This document shows, one piece after another, positions 22,941-36,909 of a stretch of DNA of 64,000 nt. This DNA comes from Phocoena phocoena. Its lineage: Eukaryota > Chordata > Mammalia > Artiodactyla > Phocoenidae. The notes under the pieces were generated by a model. The model was given only the letters and a program-made list of their open reading frames with translations, was not told the origin of the DNA and did no database searches. The DNA lies in NCBI RefSeq assembly GCF_963924675.1, contig NW_027077440.1:1660501-1724500 (forward strand), given 5' to 3'. A program made the translations under genes and the position numbers. Position 1 is the first letter of the stretch, and every line of letters starts with the position of its first letter.

Positions 22941-24686
22941 GGTGTCTGCACGGGCAAATGTAACGCTCATTACCCATCAGGAAGAGGAATTAAACAAAGG
23001 CTCAGTGTGCACTGCCAGAAACAGATTAGGGCCTGAAGCAATCCTGCGGTTTTGTGCCCACCTCCCAAGAAAGCGAGTTGAAGAAAGGAGCTCAGGGGCA
23101 CTCTAATTCACAAATCTGCAGAGTTATAAATGACAGCTATCCTCCAAAAATATATTGAAGTAAGCCTGCGAAGTGGACTTGAAAGCGGGGGAGATTTTTA
23201 GGAAAACGATTGCAGGGGGGAGACTGGAATTGCCCTGACAGCATAGGAAAAGAGGCACAAAGTCGACAATGATGCACACGGCCAAAAAGGGCGTATGCGT
23301 TTTTTCATGAATATATTCAGGAAAAAACGCATACGCCCTTTTTGGCCAAACAAGCAAGCCTGTAAAGGAAATCTGCACTACAATGATATCTCACTGCCCC
23401 TCGGGCAATAGGGCCATCTGAAAAAAGTGTAAAATCCAGAAAGGTAGGACAGGATATGGAGAACAGGGAGCCTTGTTATGCTGATTGGCAGGATGTAAAT
23501 TGTGAACAGCCACCCTGGAGAAGTGTATGGTGTTTCCTGAAACACGTAAGAAATAAAGCAACACAGCCTATGGCACTTCCACTTATGGTCCTATAGCTTA
23601 CGGAAATTAAAATCAAAAACAGACAGCCACCCCAATATTTGGGACGGCTGTGTTCACAAGAAGCTCGTCTACAGTATCAGGTAAATATCCCAGAAAGCAA
23701 AAAATGGATAAAGAAGTTGTGGCACGTACGTACAATGCAATATCACTCCGCAAAGAAAGCTGTGTCATCAGGCCCGTAGCGGCATAGTGAGTGGATGAAG
23801 GTACGGTGATTCTACGTGAACTACGTCACACAGAAAAAGAAACATCATAAGATATCACTAATACACGGAATGTAAACTTGACTACACATGAACTGAATTA
23901 CAAAACAGAACACGGTCTCAAAGTTAGAAAACCAACTAGTGCTTGATTATTGGGAAAGGTGCGTTGGGGTGCTGCATAAAACCAGAGACTGATATTAGCA
24001 CAGATAACTTTCCATAAGCCAAATATGTAATAGACAAGACCTACTCCTTGTTCAACGAAATGGACCCAACACCACATATTCAATGCCTAGGAATATACCT
24101 GACTAGGAAAAATCTTAAAACCCATGGATATATATGTCTCCATAAGAGAATCAAGCGTGTGTACAGCGGCCGAAACACAGCAGTGAAAATCCGATAAATC
24201 ACACTATCAAAATAAATTTCAAAAACAAAACACAAAGACAGTGAAATAGAGAGCAATTCTTAAATAATTCACTCAGGGCATGTGATGCAACCGGGATTGA
24301 CCACATCTACACCCAGAGCTGGTTGAGACATAAGGCTGGACACTTCAGGCTGATAGCATTGTTGAGTTTCGGTGAGCAAATGCAGACCCTTTGAAGTCAT
24401 ACTGCATGGTACCATTCCATGGGTTCCAACTCTCCAGGGTCAAGGGATTCTTCCTCCAGCTAAAACATGCATGGGAAACCCACAATATGGTCCAACGTGT
24501 GATTGGGAAACGATTTAAAATGCATCTCAGTTTTCGTATGCTTGTCCTCGGGTTCACCATTCCAGACGCTTTACTAACAATCTCCCTGCTAGGAGAGTCA
24601 GTGCCTTTAACCTCCTGTTTGGCAAAGTTTGCAATTTGTGCGCAAGATGAACAGGAATAGGGAAAACAAATGAGAGACTAGCTATA
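22941..24686 (+). repeat. 1,746-bp satellite unit U7 (variant B)
   Basis: Length 1,746 bp. Palindrome at 23,278-23,349 with two left-arm mismatches. B variant. Its tail begins the tract shared with the end of U3. Confidence 0.95.
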
Positions 24687-26431
24687 GGTGTCGGCACGGA
24701 AAATGTAACGCTCATTTCCCACCAGGAAGAGGAATTAAACAAAGGCGCAGAATGCCCTGCCAGAAACAGATTAGGGCCTGAAGCAATCCTGCGGTTTTGT
24801 GCCCAGCTCACAAGAAAGTGAGTTGAAGAAAGGAGCTCAGGGGCACTGTAATTCAAAATCCTGGAGAATAATAAATGACAGCTATCCTCCAAAAATATAT
24901 TGAAGTAAGCCTGCGAAGAGGAATTGAAAGCGGGGCAGAATTTCAGGAAAACCAATGCAGGGGGTAGACTGGAATTGCCCTGAAAGCTTAGGAAAAGAGG
25001 CAGAACGTCAAAAATGATGCACTTGGCCAAAAAGGACGTATGCGTTTTTTCCTGAATATATTCAGGAAAAAACGCATACGCCCTTTTTGGCCAACCAAGC
25101 AAGCCTGTAAAGGAAATCTACACTACAATGAAATCTCATTGCCCCCCGGGCAAAAGGGCCATCTGAAAAAAGTGTAAAATCCAGAAAGGTAGGACAGGAT
25201 ATGGAGAACAGGGAGCCTTGTTATGCTGATTGGCAGGATGTAAACTGCCAACCGCCACCCTGGAGAAGTGTATGCTGTTTCCTGAAACAGGTAAGAAATA
25301 AAGCAACACAGCCTATGGCAATTGCACTTATGGTCCTATTGCTTAGGGAAATTTAAATCAAAAACAGAGAGCCACCGCAAAGTTTGGGATGGCTGTGTTC
25401 CCAAGAAGGTCGTCTACAGTACCAGGTAAATATCCCAGAAAGCAAAAAATGGATAAAGAAGTTGTGGCACGTACGTGCAATGCAATATCACTCAGCAATG
25501 AAATCTGTGTCATCAGGCCCGTAGCGGCATAATGAGTGGATGCAGGTACGGTGATTCTACGTGAACTACGTCACACAGAAAAAGAAACATCATAAAATAT
25601 CACTAATACATGGAATGTAAACTTGACTACACATGAACTGAATTACAAAACAGAACAGGGTCTCAAATTTAGAAAACCAACTAGTGCTTGTTATGGGGAA
25701 AGGTGCCTTGGGGAGCTGCATAAAACCAGAGACTGAAATTAGCACAGATAACTTTCCATAAGCCAAATATGTAATAGACAAGACCTACTCCTTGCTCAAC
25801 GAAATGGACCCAACACCACATATTCAACGACTAGGAATATACCTGACTATGAAGAATCTTAAAACCCATGGATATATATGTCTCCGTAAGAGAATCAAGC
25901 GTGTGTACAGCGGCCAAAACGCAGCAGTGAAAATCCGATAAATCCCATTATCAAAATAAATTTCGAAAACAAAACACAAAGACAGTGAAATAGAGAGCAA
26001 TTCTTAAATAATTCACTCAGGGCAGGTGATGCAACCGGGATTGACCACATCTACACCCAGAGCTGGTTGAGACATAAGGCTGGACACTTCAGGCTGATAG
26101 CATTGGTGAGTTTCGGTGAGCAAATGCAGACCCTTTGAAGTCATACTCCATGGTACCCATTCCATGGGTCCCAACTCTCCAGGTTCAAGGCATTCTTCCT
26201 CCAGCGAAAACATGCATGGGAAACCCAGAGTATCGTCCACCGTGTGATTGGGAAACGATTTAAAATGCATCTCAGTTTTCGTATCCTGGTCCTCGGGTTC
26301 ACCATTCCAGATGCTTTACTAACACTCTCCCCGCCTGGAGAGTCAGTGCCTTTAACTTCCTGTTTGGCACAGCTTTCAATTTCTGTGCAAGATGAACAGG
26401 AATAGGGAGAACCAATGAGAGACTAGCTGTA
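24687..26431 (+). repeat. 1,746-bp satellite unit U8 (variant A)
   Basis: Length 1,745 bp. Palindrome at 25,023-25,094 with the same single mismatch as U4. The first about 830 bp are nearly identical to U4. After about 25,530 the resemblance to U4 ends. Confidence 0.95.
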
Positions 26432-26768
26432 GGTGTCTGCACGGGCAAATGTAACGCTCATTGCCCACCAGGAAGAGGAATTAAACAAAGGCTCAGTGTG
26501 CCCTGCCAGAAACAGATTACGGCCTGAAGCAATCCTGCGGTTTTGTGCCCAGCTCACAAGAAAGCGAGTTGAAGAAAGGAGCTCAGGGGCACTGTAATTC
26601 ACAAACCTGCAGAGTTATAAATGACAGCTATTCTCCAAAAATATATCGAAGTAAGCCTGCGAAGGGGACTTGAAATCGGGGCAGAATTTCAGGAAAACGA
26701 TTGCAGGGGGTAGAGTGGAATTGCCCTGAAAGCATAGGAAAAGAGGCAGAATGTCGACAATGATGCAC

Positions 26769-26840
26769 TTGGCCAAAAAGGGCGTATGCGTTTTTTCCTG
26801 AATATATTCAGGAAAAAACGCATACGCCCTTTTTGGCCAA
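26769..26840. repeat. 72-bp perfect palindrome (reference copy)
   Basis: The 36-nt left arm runs TTGGCCAAAAAGGGCG, then TATGCGTTTTTTCCTGAATA. The right arm is its exact reverse complement with no spacer, centred on GAATATATTC. The same structure with a few mismatches sits about 337 bp into every regular unit. A zero-spacer inverted repeat of this length can extrude as a cruciform or fold as a hairpin in single-stranded DNA. Confidence 0.97.
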
Positions 26841-27724
26841 CCAAGCAAGCCTGTAAAGGAAATCTGCACTACAATGAAGTCTCACTGCCCCCCGTGCAAA
26901 AGGGCCATCTGATAAAAGTGTAAAATCCAGAAAGGTAGGACAGGATATGGAGAACAGGGAGCCTTGTTATGCTGATTGTCAGGATGTAAATTGCAAGCAG
27001 CCACCCTGGAGAAGTGTATGGTGTTTCCTGAAACACGTAAGAAACAAAGCAACACAGCCTATGGCACTTCCACTTATGGTCCTATAGCTTACAGAAATTA
27101 AAATCAAAAACAGACAGCCACCCCAATATTTGGGACGGCTATGTTCACAAGTATCTCGTCGACAGTACCAGGTAAATATCCCAGAAAGCAAAAAATGGAT
27201 AAAGAAGTTGTGGCACGTACGTACAATGCAATATCACTCAGCAATGAAATCTGTGTAATCAGGCCCGTAGCGGCATAGTGAGTGGATGCAGGTACGGTGA
27301 TTCTACGTGAACTACGTCACACAGAAAAAGAAACATCATAAGATATCACTAATACACGGAATGTAAACTTGACTACACATGAACTGAATTACAAAACAGA
27401 ACAGGGTCTCAAATTTAGAAAACCACCTAGTGTTTGCTTATGGGGAAAGGGGCCTTGGGGTGCTGCATAAAACCAGAGACTGAAATTAGCAAGATAATAT
27501 TCTATAAGCCAAATATGTAATAGATAAGACCTACTCCTTTCTCAACGAAATGGACCCAACACCACATATTCAACGCCTAGGAATATACGTGACTAGGAAG
27601 AATCTTAAAACCCATGGATATATATGTCTCCATAAGAGAATCAAGCGTGTGTACAACGGCCGAAACGCAGCAGTGAAAATCCGATAAATCCCATTATCAA
27701 AATAAATTTCGAAAACAAAACACA
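26841..27724 (+). mobile_element. L1-derived half of the satellite unit (reference copy)
   Basis: The order of phrases follows an L1 3' end. CTACAATGAAGTCTCAC resembles L1 CTACAATGAGGTATCAC, and GATGTAAATTGC and CACCCTGGAGAAGTGTATGG resemble the conserved ORF2 stretch. GGATAAAGAAGTTGTGGCAC and CAATATCACTCAGCAATGAAA resemble the ORF2 C-terminus. The 3' UTR-like phrases include AAATATGTAATAGACAAG. It ends AAATAAATTTCGAAAACAAAAC, like an L1 A-rich tail. Start is uncertain; it may lie at the GGCCAAC within the palindrome's right arm. Confidence 0.85.
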
Positions 27725-28177
27725 AAGACAGTGAAATACAGAGCAATTCTTAAATAATTCACTCAGCGCATGTGATGCAACCGGGATTTAACACATCTAC
27801 ACGCAGAGCTGGTTGAGACATAAGGCTGGACACTTCAGGCTGATAGCATTGGTGAGTTTTGGTGAGCAAATGCAGACCCTTTGAAGTCATAATGCATGGT
27901 ACCTATTCCATGGGTCCCAACTCTTCAGGTTCAAGGGATTCTTCCTCCAGCTAAAACATGCATGGGAAACCCACAGTATGGTCCACCGTGTGATTGGGAA
28001 ACGATTTAAAATGCATCTCAGTTTTCGTGTCCGGGTACTCAGGTTCACCATTCCAGATGCTTTACTAACACTCTCCCCGCTTGGAGAGTCAGTGCCTTTA
28101 ACCTTCTGTTTGGCACAGCTTGCAATTTCTGTGCAAGATGAACAGGAATAGGGAGAACCAATGAGAGACTAGCTATA

Positions 28178-29923
28178 GGTGTCTGCACGGGCAAATGTAA
28201 TGCTCATTTCCCACCAGGAAGAGGAATTAACCAAAGGCTCAGCATGCCCTGCTGAAAACAGATTAGGGCCTGAAGCAATCCTGCGGTTTTATGCCCAGCT
28301 CACAAGAAAGCGAGTTGAAGAAAGGAGCTCGGGGCACTGTAATTCACAAACCTGCAGAGCTATAAATGACAGCTATCCTCCAAAAATATATTGAAGTAAG
28401 CCTGCGAAGGGGACTTGAAAGCGGGGCAGAATTTCAGGAAAACGATTGCAGGGGGTAGACTGGAATTGCCCTTAAAGCATAGGAAAAGAGGCACAACGTC
28501 GACAATGATGCACTTGGCCTAAAAGGGCGTATGCGTTTTTTCCTGAATATATTCAGGAAAAAACGCATACGCCCTTTTTGGCCAACCAAGCAAGCCTGTA
28601 AAGGAAATCTGCACTACAATGAAATGTCACTGCCCCCCCGGGCAAAAGGGCCATCTGAAAAAAGTGTAAAATCCAGAAAGGTAGGACAGGATATGGAGAA
28701 CAGGGAGCCTTGTTATGCTGATTGGCAGGATGTAAATTGCCAGCAGCTACCCTGGAGAAGTGTATGGTGTTTCCTGAAACACTTAAGAAACAAAGCAACA
28801 CAGCCTATGGCACTTCCACTTATGGTCCTATAGCTTACGGAAATTAAAATCAAAAACAGACAGCCACCCCAATATTTGGGACGGCTGTGTTCACAAGAAG
28901 CTCGTCTACAGTATGAGGTAAATATCCAAGAAAGCAAAAAATGGATAAAGAACTTGTGGCACGTACGTACAATGCAATATCACTCAGCAATGAAATCTGT
29001 GTCATCAGGCCCGTAGCGGCATAGTGAGTGGATGCAGGTACGGTGATTCTACGTGAAATACGTCACAGAGAAAAAGAAACATCATAAGATATCACTAATA
29101 CACGGAATGTAAACTTGACTACACATGAACTGAATTACAAAACAGAACAGGGTCTCAAATTTAGAAAACCAACTAGTGCTTGCTTATGGGAAAAGGTGCG
29201 TTGGGGTGCTGCATAAAACCAGAGACTGAAATTAGCACAGATAACATTCCATAAGCCAAATATGTAATAGACAAGACCTACTCCTTGCTCAACGAAATGG
29301 ACCCAACACCACATATTCAACGCCTAGGAATATACCTGACTAGGAAGAATTTTAAAACCCATGGATATATATGTCTCCATAAGAGAATCAAGCGTGTGTA
29401 CAGCGGCCGAAACGCAGCAGTGAAAATCCGATAAATCCCATTATCAAAATAAATTTCGAAAACAAAACACAAAGACAGTGAAATAGAGAGCAATTCTTAA
29501 ATAATTCACTCAGGGCATGTGATGCACCCGGGATTTAACACATCTAAACCCAGAGCTGGTTGAGACATAAGGCTGGACAATTCAGGCTGATAGCATTGGT
29601 GAATTTCGGTGAGCAAATGCAGACCCTTTGAAGTCATACTGCAGGGTACCCATTGCATGGGTCCCAACTCTCCAGGTTCAAGGGATTCTTCCTTCAGCTA
29701 AAACATGCATGGGAAACACAGAGTATGGTACACCGTGAGATTGGGAAACGATTTAAAATGGATCTCAGTTTTCGTATCCTTGTCCTCGGGTTCACCATTC
29801 CAGACGCTTTACTAACAATCTCCCTGCTTGGAGAGTCAGTGCCTTTAACCTCGTATTTGGCACAGCTTGCAATTTCTATGCAAGATGAACAGGAATAGGA
29901 GAAGCAATGAGAGACTAGCTGTA
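28178..29923 (+). repeat. 1,746-bp satellite unit U10 (variant B)
   Basis: Length 1,746 bp. Palindrome at 28,514-28,585 with one mismatch. Shares rare variants with U14 at an offset of 6,985 bp: GCTGAAAACAG, GTTTTATGCCC, GAGCTCGGGGCAC and GAAATGTCACTG. Confidence 0.95.
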
Positions 29924-31670
29924 GGTGTCTGCACTGCCAAATGTAACACTCATTGCCCACCAGGAAGAGGAATTAAACAACGGCTCAGTGTGCCCTGCTG
30001 GAAACAGATTAGGGCCTGAAGCAATCCTGCAGTTTTCTGCCCAGATCACAAGAAAGCGAGTTGAAGAAAGGAGCTCATGGGCATTGTAATTCACAAACCT
30101 GAAGAGTTATAAATGACAGCTATCCTCCAAAAATATATTGAAGTAAGCCTGCGAAGGGGACGTGAAAGCGGGGCAGAATTTCAGGAAAACGATTGCAGGG
30201 GGTAGACTGGAATTGCCCTGAAAGCATAGGAAAAGAGGCACAACGTCGACAATGATGCACTTGGCCAAAAAGGGCGTATGCGTTTTTTCCTGAATATATT
30301 CAGGAAAAAACGCATACACCCTTTTTGGCCAAACAAGCAAGCCTGTAAAGGAAATCTGCACTACAATGAAGTCTCACTGCCCCCCGGGCAAAAGGGCCAA
30401 CTGAAAAAAGTGTAAAATCCAGAAAGGTAGGACAGGATATGGAGAACAGGGAGCCTTGTTATGCTGATTGGCAGGATGTAAATTGCCAGCAGCCACCCTG
30501 GAGAAGTGTATGGTGTTTCCTGAAACACGTAAGAAATAAAGCAACACAGTCTATGGCAATTGCACTTATGGTCCTATTGCTTAGGGAAATTAAAATCAAA
30601 AACAGAGAGCCACCCCAAAGTTTGGGACGGCTGTGTTCCCAAGAAGCTCGTCTACAGTACCAGGTAAATATCCCAGAAAGCAAAAAATGGATAAAGAAGT
30701 TGTGGCACGTACGTGCAATGCAATATCACTCAGCAATGAAATCTGTGTCATCAGGCCCGTAGCGGCATAGTGAGTGGATGCAGGTACGGTGATTCTACGC
30801 GAACTACGTCACACAGAAAAAGAAACATCATAAGATATCACTAATACACGGAATGTAAACTTCAATACACATGGACTGAATTACAAAACAGAACAGGGTC
30901 TCAAATTTAGAAAACCAACTAGTGCTTGCTTATGGGGAAAGGTGCCTTGGGGTGCTGCATAAAACCAGAGACTGAAATTAGCACAGATAACATTCCATAA
31001 GCCAAATATGTAATAGACAAGACCTACTCCTTGCTCAAAGAAATGGACTCAACACCACATATTCAACGCCTAGGAATATACCTGACTAGGAAGAATCTTA
31101 AAACCCATGGATATATATGTCTCCATAAGAGAATCAAGCGTGTGTACAGCGACCGAAACGCAGCAGTGAAAATCCGATAAATCCCATTATCTAAATAAAT
31201 TTCGAAAACAAAACACAAAGACAGTGAAATAGAGAGCAATTCTTAAATAATTCACTCAGGGCATGTGTTGCAACCGGGATTGACCACATCTACACCCAGA
31301 GCTGGTTGAGACATAAGGCTGGACACTTCAGGCTGATAGCATTGGTGAGTTTCGGTGAGCAAATGCAGACCCTTTGAAGTCATACTGCATGGTAACTATT
31401 CCATGGGTCCCAAATCTTCAGGTTCAAGGGATTCTTCCTCCAGCTAAAACATGCATGGGAAACCCACACTATGGTACACCGTGTGATTGGGAAACGATTT
31501 AAAATGCATCTCAGTTTTCGTATCCTGGTCCTCGGGTTCACCATTCCAGATGCTTTACTAACACTCTCCCTGCTTGGAGAGTCAGTGCCTTTAACCTCCT
31601 CTTTGGCACATCTTGCAATTTCTGTGCAAGATGAACAGGAATAGGGAGAACCAATGAGAGACTAGCTGTA
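29924..31670 (+). repeat. 1,746-bp satellite unit U11 (variant A)
   Basis: Length 1,747 bp. Palindrome at 30,261-30,332 with one mismatch. A variant in the L1-derived half, as in U15 four units later. Confidence 0.95.
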
Positions 31671-33416
31671 GGTGTCTGCACGGGCAAATGTAACGCTCAT
31701 TGCCCACCAGGAAGAGGAATTAAACAAAGGCTCAGTGTGCCCTGCTGGAAACAGATTAGGGCCTGAAGCAATCCTGCGGTTTTGTGCCCAACTCACAAGA
31801 AAGCGAGTTGTGGAAAGGAGTTCAGGGGCACTGTAATTCACAAACCTGCAGAGTTATAAATGACAGCTATCCTCCAAAAATATATTAAAGTAAGCCTGCG
31901 AAGGGGACTTGAAAGTGGTGCAGAATTTCAGTAAAACGATTGCAGGGGGTAGACTGGAATTGCACTGAAAGCATAGGAAAAGAGGCACAACGTGGACAAT
32001 GATGCACTTGGCCAAAAAGGGCGTATGCGTTTTTTCCTGAATATATTCAGGAAAAAATGCATATGCCCTTTTTGGCCAACCAAGCAAGCCTGTAAAGGAA
32101 ATCTGCACTACAATGAAGTCTCACTGCCCCCCGGGCAAAATGGCCATCTGAAAAAAGTGTAAAATCCAGAAAGGTAGGACAGGATATGGAGAACAGGGAG
32201 CCTTGTTATACTGATTGGCAGGATGTAAATTGTGAACAGCCACCCTGGAGAAGTGTATGGTGTTTCCTGAAACACGTAAGAAATAAAGCTACACAGCCTA
32301 TGGCAATTGCACTTATGGTCCTATTCCTTAGGGAAATTAAAATCAAAAACAGACAGCCACCACAAAGTTTGGGATGGCTGTGTTCCCAAGAAGCTCGTCT
32401 ACAGTACGAGGTAAATATCCCAGAAAGCAAAAAATGGATAAAGAAGCTGTGGCAGGTACGTGCAATGCAATATCACTCAGCAATAAAATCTGTGTCATCA
32501 GGCCCGTAGCGGCATAGTGAGTGGATGCAGGTACCGTGATTCTACTTGAACTATGTCACACAGAAAAAGAAACATCGTAAGATATCACTAATACACGGAA
32601 TGTAAACTTGACTACACATGAACTGAATTACAAAACAGAACAGGGTCTCAAATTTAGAAAACCAACTAGTGCTTGCTTATGGGGAAAGGTGCCTTGGGGT
32701 GCTGCATAAAACCAGAGACTGAAATTAGCACAGATAACATTCCATAAGCCAAATATGTAATAAACAAGACATACTCCGTGCTCAACGAAATGGACTCAAC
32801 ACCACATATTCAACGCCTAGGAATATACCTGACTAGGAAGAATCTTAAAACCCATGGATATATATGTCTCCGTAAGAGAATCAAGCGTGTGTACAGCGGC
32901 CGAAACGCAGCAGTGAAAATCCGATAAATCCCATTATCAAAATAAATTTCAAAAACAAAACACAAAGACAGTGAAATAGAGAGCAATTCTTAAATAATTC
33001 ACTCAGGGCATATGATGCAACCGGGATTGACCACATCTACACCCAGAGCTGGTTGAGACATAAGGCTGGACACTTCAGGCTGATAGCATTGGTGAGTTTC
33101 AGTAAGCAAATGCAGACCCTTTGAAGTCATACTGCATGGTACCTATTCCATGGGTCCCAACTCTTCAGGTTCAAGGGATTCTTCCTCCAGCAAAAAATGC
33201 ATGGGAAACCCACCGTATGGTCCACCGTGTGATTGGGAAACGATTTAAAATGCATCTCAATTTTCGTATCCTGGTCCTCGGGTTCACCATTCCAGATGCT
33301 TTACTAACACTCTCCCCGCTTGGAGAGTCAGTGCCTTTAACCTCCACTTTGGCACAGCTTGCAATTTCTGTGCAAGATGAACAGGAATAGGGAGAACCAA
33401 TGAGAGACTAGCTGTA
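31671..33416 (+). repeat. 1,746-bp satellite unit U12 (variant A)
   Basis: Length 1,746 bp. Palindrome at 32,008-32,079 with two right-arm changes (TGCATATG). Confidence 0.95.
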
Positions 33417-35162
33417 GGTGTCTGCACGGGCAAATGTAACGCTCATTGCCCACCAGGAAGAGGAATTAAACAAAGGCTCAGTGTGCCCTGCTGGAAACAG
33501 ATTAGGGTCTGAAGCAATTCTGCGGTTTTGAGCCCAGCTCACAAGAAAGCGAGTTGAAGAAAGGAGCTCAGGGGCACTGTAATTCACAAACCTGCAGAGT
33601 TATAAATGACAGCTATCTTCGAAAAGTATATTGAAGTAAGCCTGCGAAGGGGACTTGAATGCGGGGCAGAATTTCACGAAATTCATTGCAGGGGGTAGAC
33701 TGGAATTGCCCTGAAAGCATAGGAAAAGATGCACAACGTCGACAATGATGCACTTGGCCAAAAAGGGCGTATGCGTTTTTTCCTGAATATATTCAGGAAA
33801 AAACGCATACGCACTTTTTGGCCAACCAAGCAAGCCTGTAAAGGAAATCTGCACTACAATGAAGTCTCACTGCCCCCCGGGCAAAAGGGTCATCTGAAAA
33901 AAGTGTAAAATCCAGAAAGGTAGGACAGCATATGGAGAACAGGGAGCCTTGTTATGCTGATTGGCAGGATGTAAATTGCCAACAGCCATCCTGGAGAAAT
34001 GTATGGTGTTTCCTGAAACACGTAAGAAATAAAGCATCACAGCCTATGGTAATTGCACTTATGGTCCTATTCCTTAGGGAAATTAAAATCAAAAACAGAG
34101 AGCCACCCCAAAGTTTGGGACGGCTGTGTTCCCAGGAATCTCGTCTACAGTACCAGGTAAATATCCCAGAAAGCAAAAAATGGATAAAGAAGTTGTGGCA
34201 CGTACGTACAATGCAATATCACTTAGCAATGAAATCTGTGTCATCAGGCCCGTAGCGGCATAGTGCGTGGGTGCAGGTACGGTGATTCTACGTGAATTGC
34301 GTCACACAGAAATAGAAACATCATAAGATATCACTAATACACGGAATGTAAACTTGACTACGCATGAACTGAATTACAAAACAGAACAGGGTCTCAAATT
34401 TAGAAAACCAACTAGTGCTTGCTTATGGGGAAAGGTGCCTTGGGGTGCTGCATAAAACCAGAGACTGAAATTAGCACAGATAACATTCCATAAGCCAAAT
34501 ATGTAATAGACAAGACCTACTCCTTGCTCAACGAAATGGACTCAACACCACATATTCAACGCCTAGGAATATACCTGACAAGGAAGAATCTTAAAACCCA
34601 TGGATATATATGTCTCTGTAAGAGAATCAAGCGTGTGTACAGCGGCCGAAACGCAGCAGTGAAAATCCGATAAATCCAATTATCAAAATAAATTTCGAAA
34701 AAAAACACAAAGACAGTGAAATAGAAAGCAATTCTTAAATAATTCACTCAGGGCATGTGATTCAACCGGGATTGACCACATCTACACCCAGAGCTGGTTG
34801 AGACATAAGGCTGGACACTTCAGGCTGATAGCATTGGTGAGTTTCTGTGAGCAAATGCAGACCCTTTGAAGTCAAACAGCATGGTACCCATTCCATGGGT
34901 CCCAACTCTCCAGGTTCAAGGGATTCTTCCTCCAGCTAAAACATGCATGGGAAACCCAGAGCATCGTCCACCGTGTGATTGGGAAACGATTTAAAATGCA
35001 TCTCAGTTTTCGTATCCTGGTCCTCGGGTTCACAATTCCAGACGCTTTACTAACACTCTCCCAGCTTGGAGAGTCAGTGCCTTTAACCTCCTGTTTGGCA
35101 CAGCTTGCAATTTCTGTGCAAGATGAACAGGAATAGGGAGAACCAATGAGACACTAGCTACA
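33417..35162 (+). repeat. 1,746-bp satellite unit U13 (variant A)
   Basis: Length 1,746 bp. Palindrome at 33,754-33,825 with one right-arm mismatch. A variant with an extra change (GGTAATTGCAC). Confidence 0.95.
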
Positions 35163-36909
35163 GGTGTCTGCACAGGCAAATGTAACGCTCATTTCCCACC
35201 AGGAAGAGGAATTAAACAAAGGCTCAGCGTGCCCTGCTGAAAACAGATTAGGGCCTGAAGCAATCCTGCGGTTTTATGCCCAGCTCACAAGAAAGCGAGT
35301 TGAAGAAAGGAGCTCGGGGCACTGTAATTCACAAACCTGCAGAGCTATAAATGACAGCTATCCTGCAAAAATATATTGAAGTAAGCCTGCGAAGGGGACT
35401 TGAAAGCGGGGCAGAATTTCAGGAAAACGATTGCAGGGGGTAGACTGGAATTGCCCTGAAAGCATAGGAAAAGAGGCACAACGTCGACAATGATGCACTT
35501 GTCCAAAAAGGGCGTATGCGTTTTTTCCTGAATATATTCAGGAAAAAACGCATACGCCCTTTTTGGCCAACCAAGCAAGCCTGTAAAGGAAATCTGCACT
35601 ACAATGAAATGTCACTGCCCCCCCGGGCAAAAGGGCCATCTGAAAAAAGTGTAAAATCCAGAAAGGTAGGACAGGATATGGAGAACAGGGTGCCTTGTTA
35701 TGCTGATTGGCAGGATGTAAATTGTGAACAGCCACCCTGGAGAAGTGTATGGTGTTTCCTGAAACACGTAAGAAACAAAGCAACACAGCCTATGGCACTT
35801 CCACTTATGGTCCTATAGCTTACTGAAATTAAAATCAAAAACAGACAGCCACCCCAATATTTGGGACGGCTGTGTTCACAAGAAGCTCGTCTACAGTATC
35901 AGGTAAATATCCCAGAAAGCAAAAAATGGATAAAGAAGTTGTGGCACGTACGTACAATGCAATATCACTCAACAATGAAATCTGTGTCATTAGGCCCATA
36001 GCGGCATAGTGAGTGGATGCAGGTACGGTGATTCTACGTGAACTACGTCACACAGAAAAAGAAACATCATAAGATATCACTAATACACGGAATGTAAACT
36101 TGACTACACATGAACTGAATTACAAAACAGAACAGGGTCTCAAATTTAGAAAACCAACTAGTGCTTCCTTATGGGGAAAGGTGCCTTGGGGTTTTGCATA
36201 AAACCAGAGACTGAAATTAGCACAGATAACTTTCCATAAGCCAAATATGTAATAGACAAGACCTACTCCTTGCTCAACGAAATGGACCCAACAGCACATA
36301 TTCAACGCCTAGGAATATACCTCACTAGGAAGTATCTTAAAACACAGGGATTTATATGTCTCCGTAAGAAAATCAAGCGTGTGTACAGCGGCATAAACGC
36401 AGCAGTGAAAATCCGATAAATCCCATTATCAAAATAAATTTCAAAAACAAAACAAAAAGACAGTGAAATAGAGAGCAATTCTTAAACAATTCACTCAGGT
36501 CATGTGATGCAACCGGGATTGACCACATCTACACCCAGAGCTGGTTGGGACATAAGGCTGCACACTTCAGGGTGATAGCTTTGGTGAGTTTCCGTGAGCA
36601 AATGCAGACCCTTTGAAGTCATACTGCATGGTACACATTCCATGGGTCCCAACTCTCCAGGTTCAAGGGATTCTTCCTCCAGCTAAAACATGCATGGGAA
36701 ACACAGAGTATGGTACACCGTGAGATTAGGAAACGATTTAAAATGGATCTCAGTTTTCGTATCCTGGTCCTCGGTTTCACCATTCCAGATGCTTTACTAA
36801 CACTCTCCCCGCTTGGAGAGTCAGTGCCTTTAACCTCCTCTTTGGCACAGCTTGCAATTTCTGTGCAAGATGAACAGGAATAGGGAGAACCAATGAGAGA
36901 CTAGCTGTA
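35163..36909 (+). repeat. 1,746-bp satellite unit U14 (variant B)
   Basis: Length 1,747 bp. Palindrome at 35,499-35,570 with one mismatch near its outer end. The closest relative in its first about 460 bp is U10. Its tail (36,696 on) shares AGTATGGTACACCGTGAGAT with the end of U10 at 29,711. Confidence 0.95.

Larger units (their letters stand above)
26432..28177 (+). repeat. 1,746-bp satellite unit U9 (variant B, perfect palindrome)
   Basis: Length 1,746 bp. Best reference unit in the window: the palindrome is unbroken over all 72 bp. B variant. Non-L1 sequence occupies roughly the first 400 and last 450 bp, with L1-derived sequence between. Confidence 0.95.

Noticed and set aside
30439..30762. 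107-codon plus-strand frame repeated in several units (for example 32,186, 33,932, 37,425, 57,404)
   Set aside because: This is the decayed L1 ORF2 C-terminal region inside the satellite unit, too short and diverged to be a gene. Recurrence reflects the tandem repeat.
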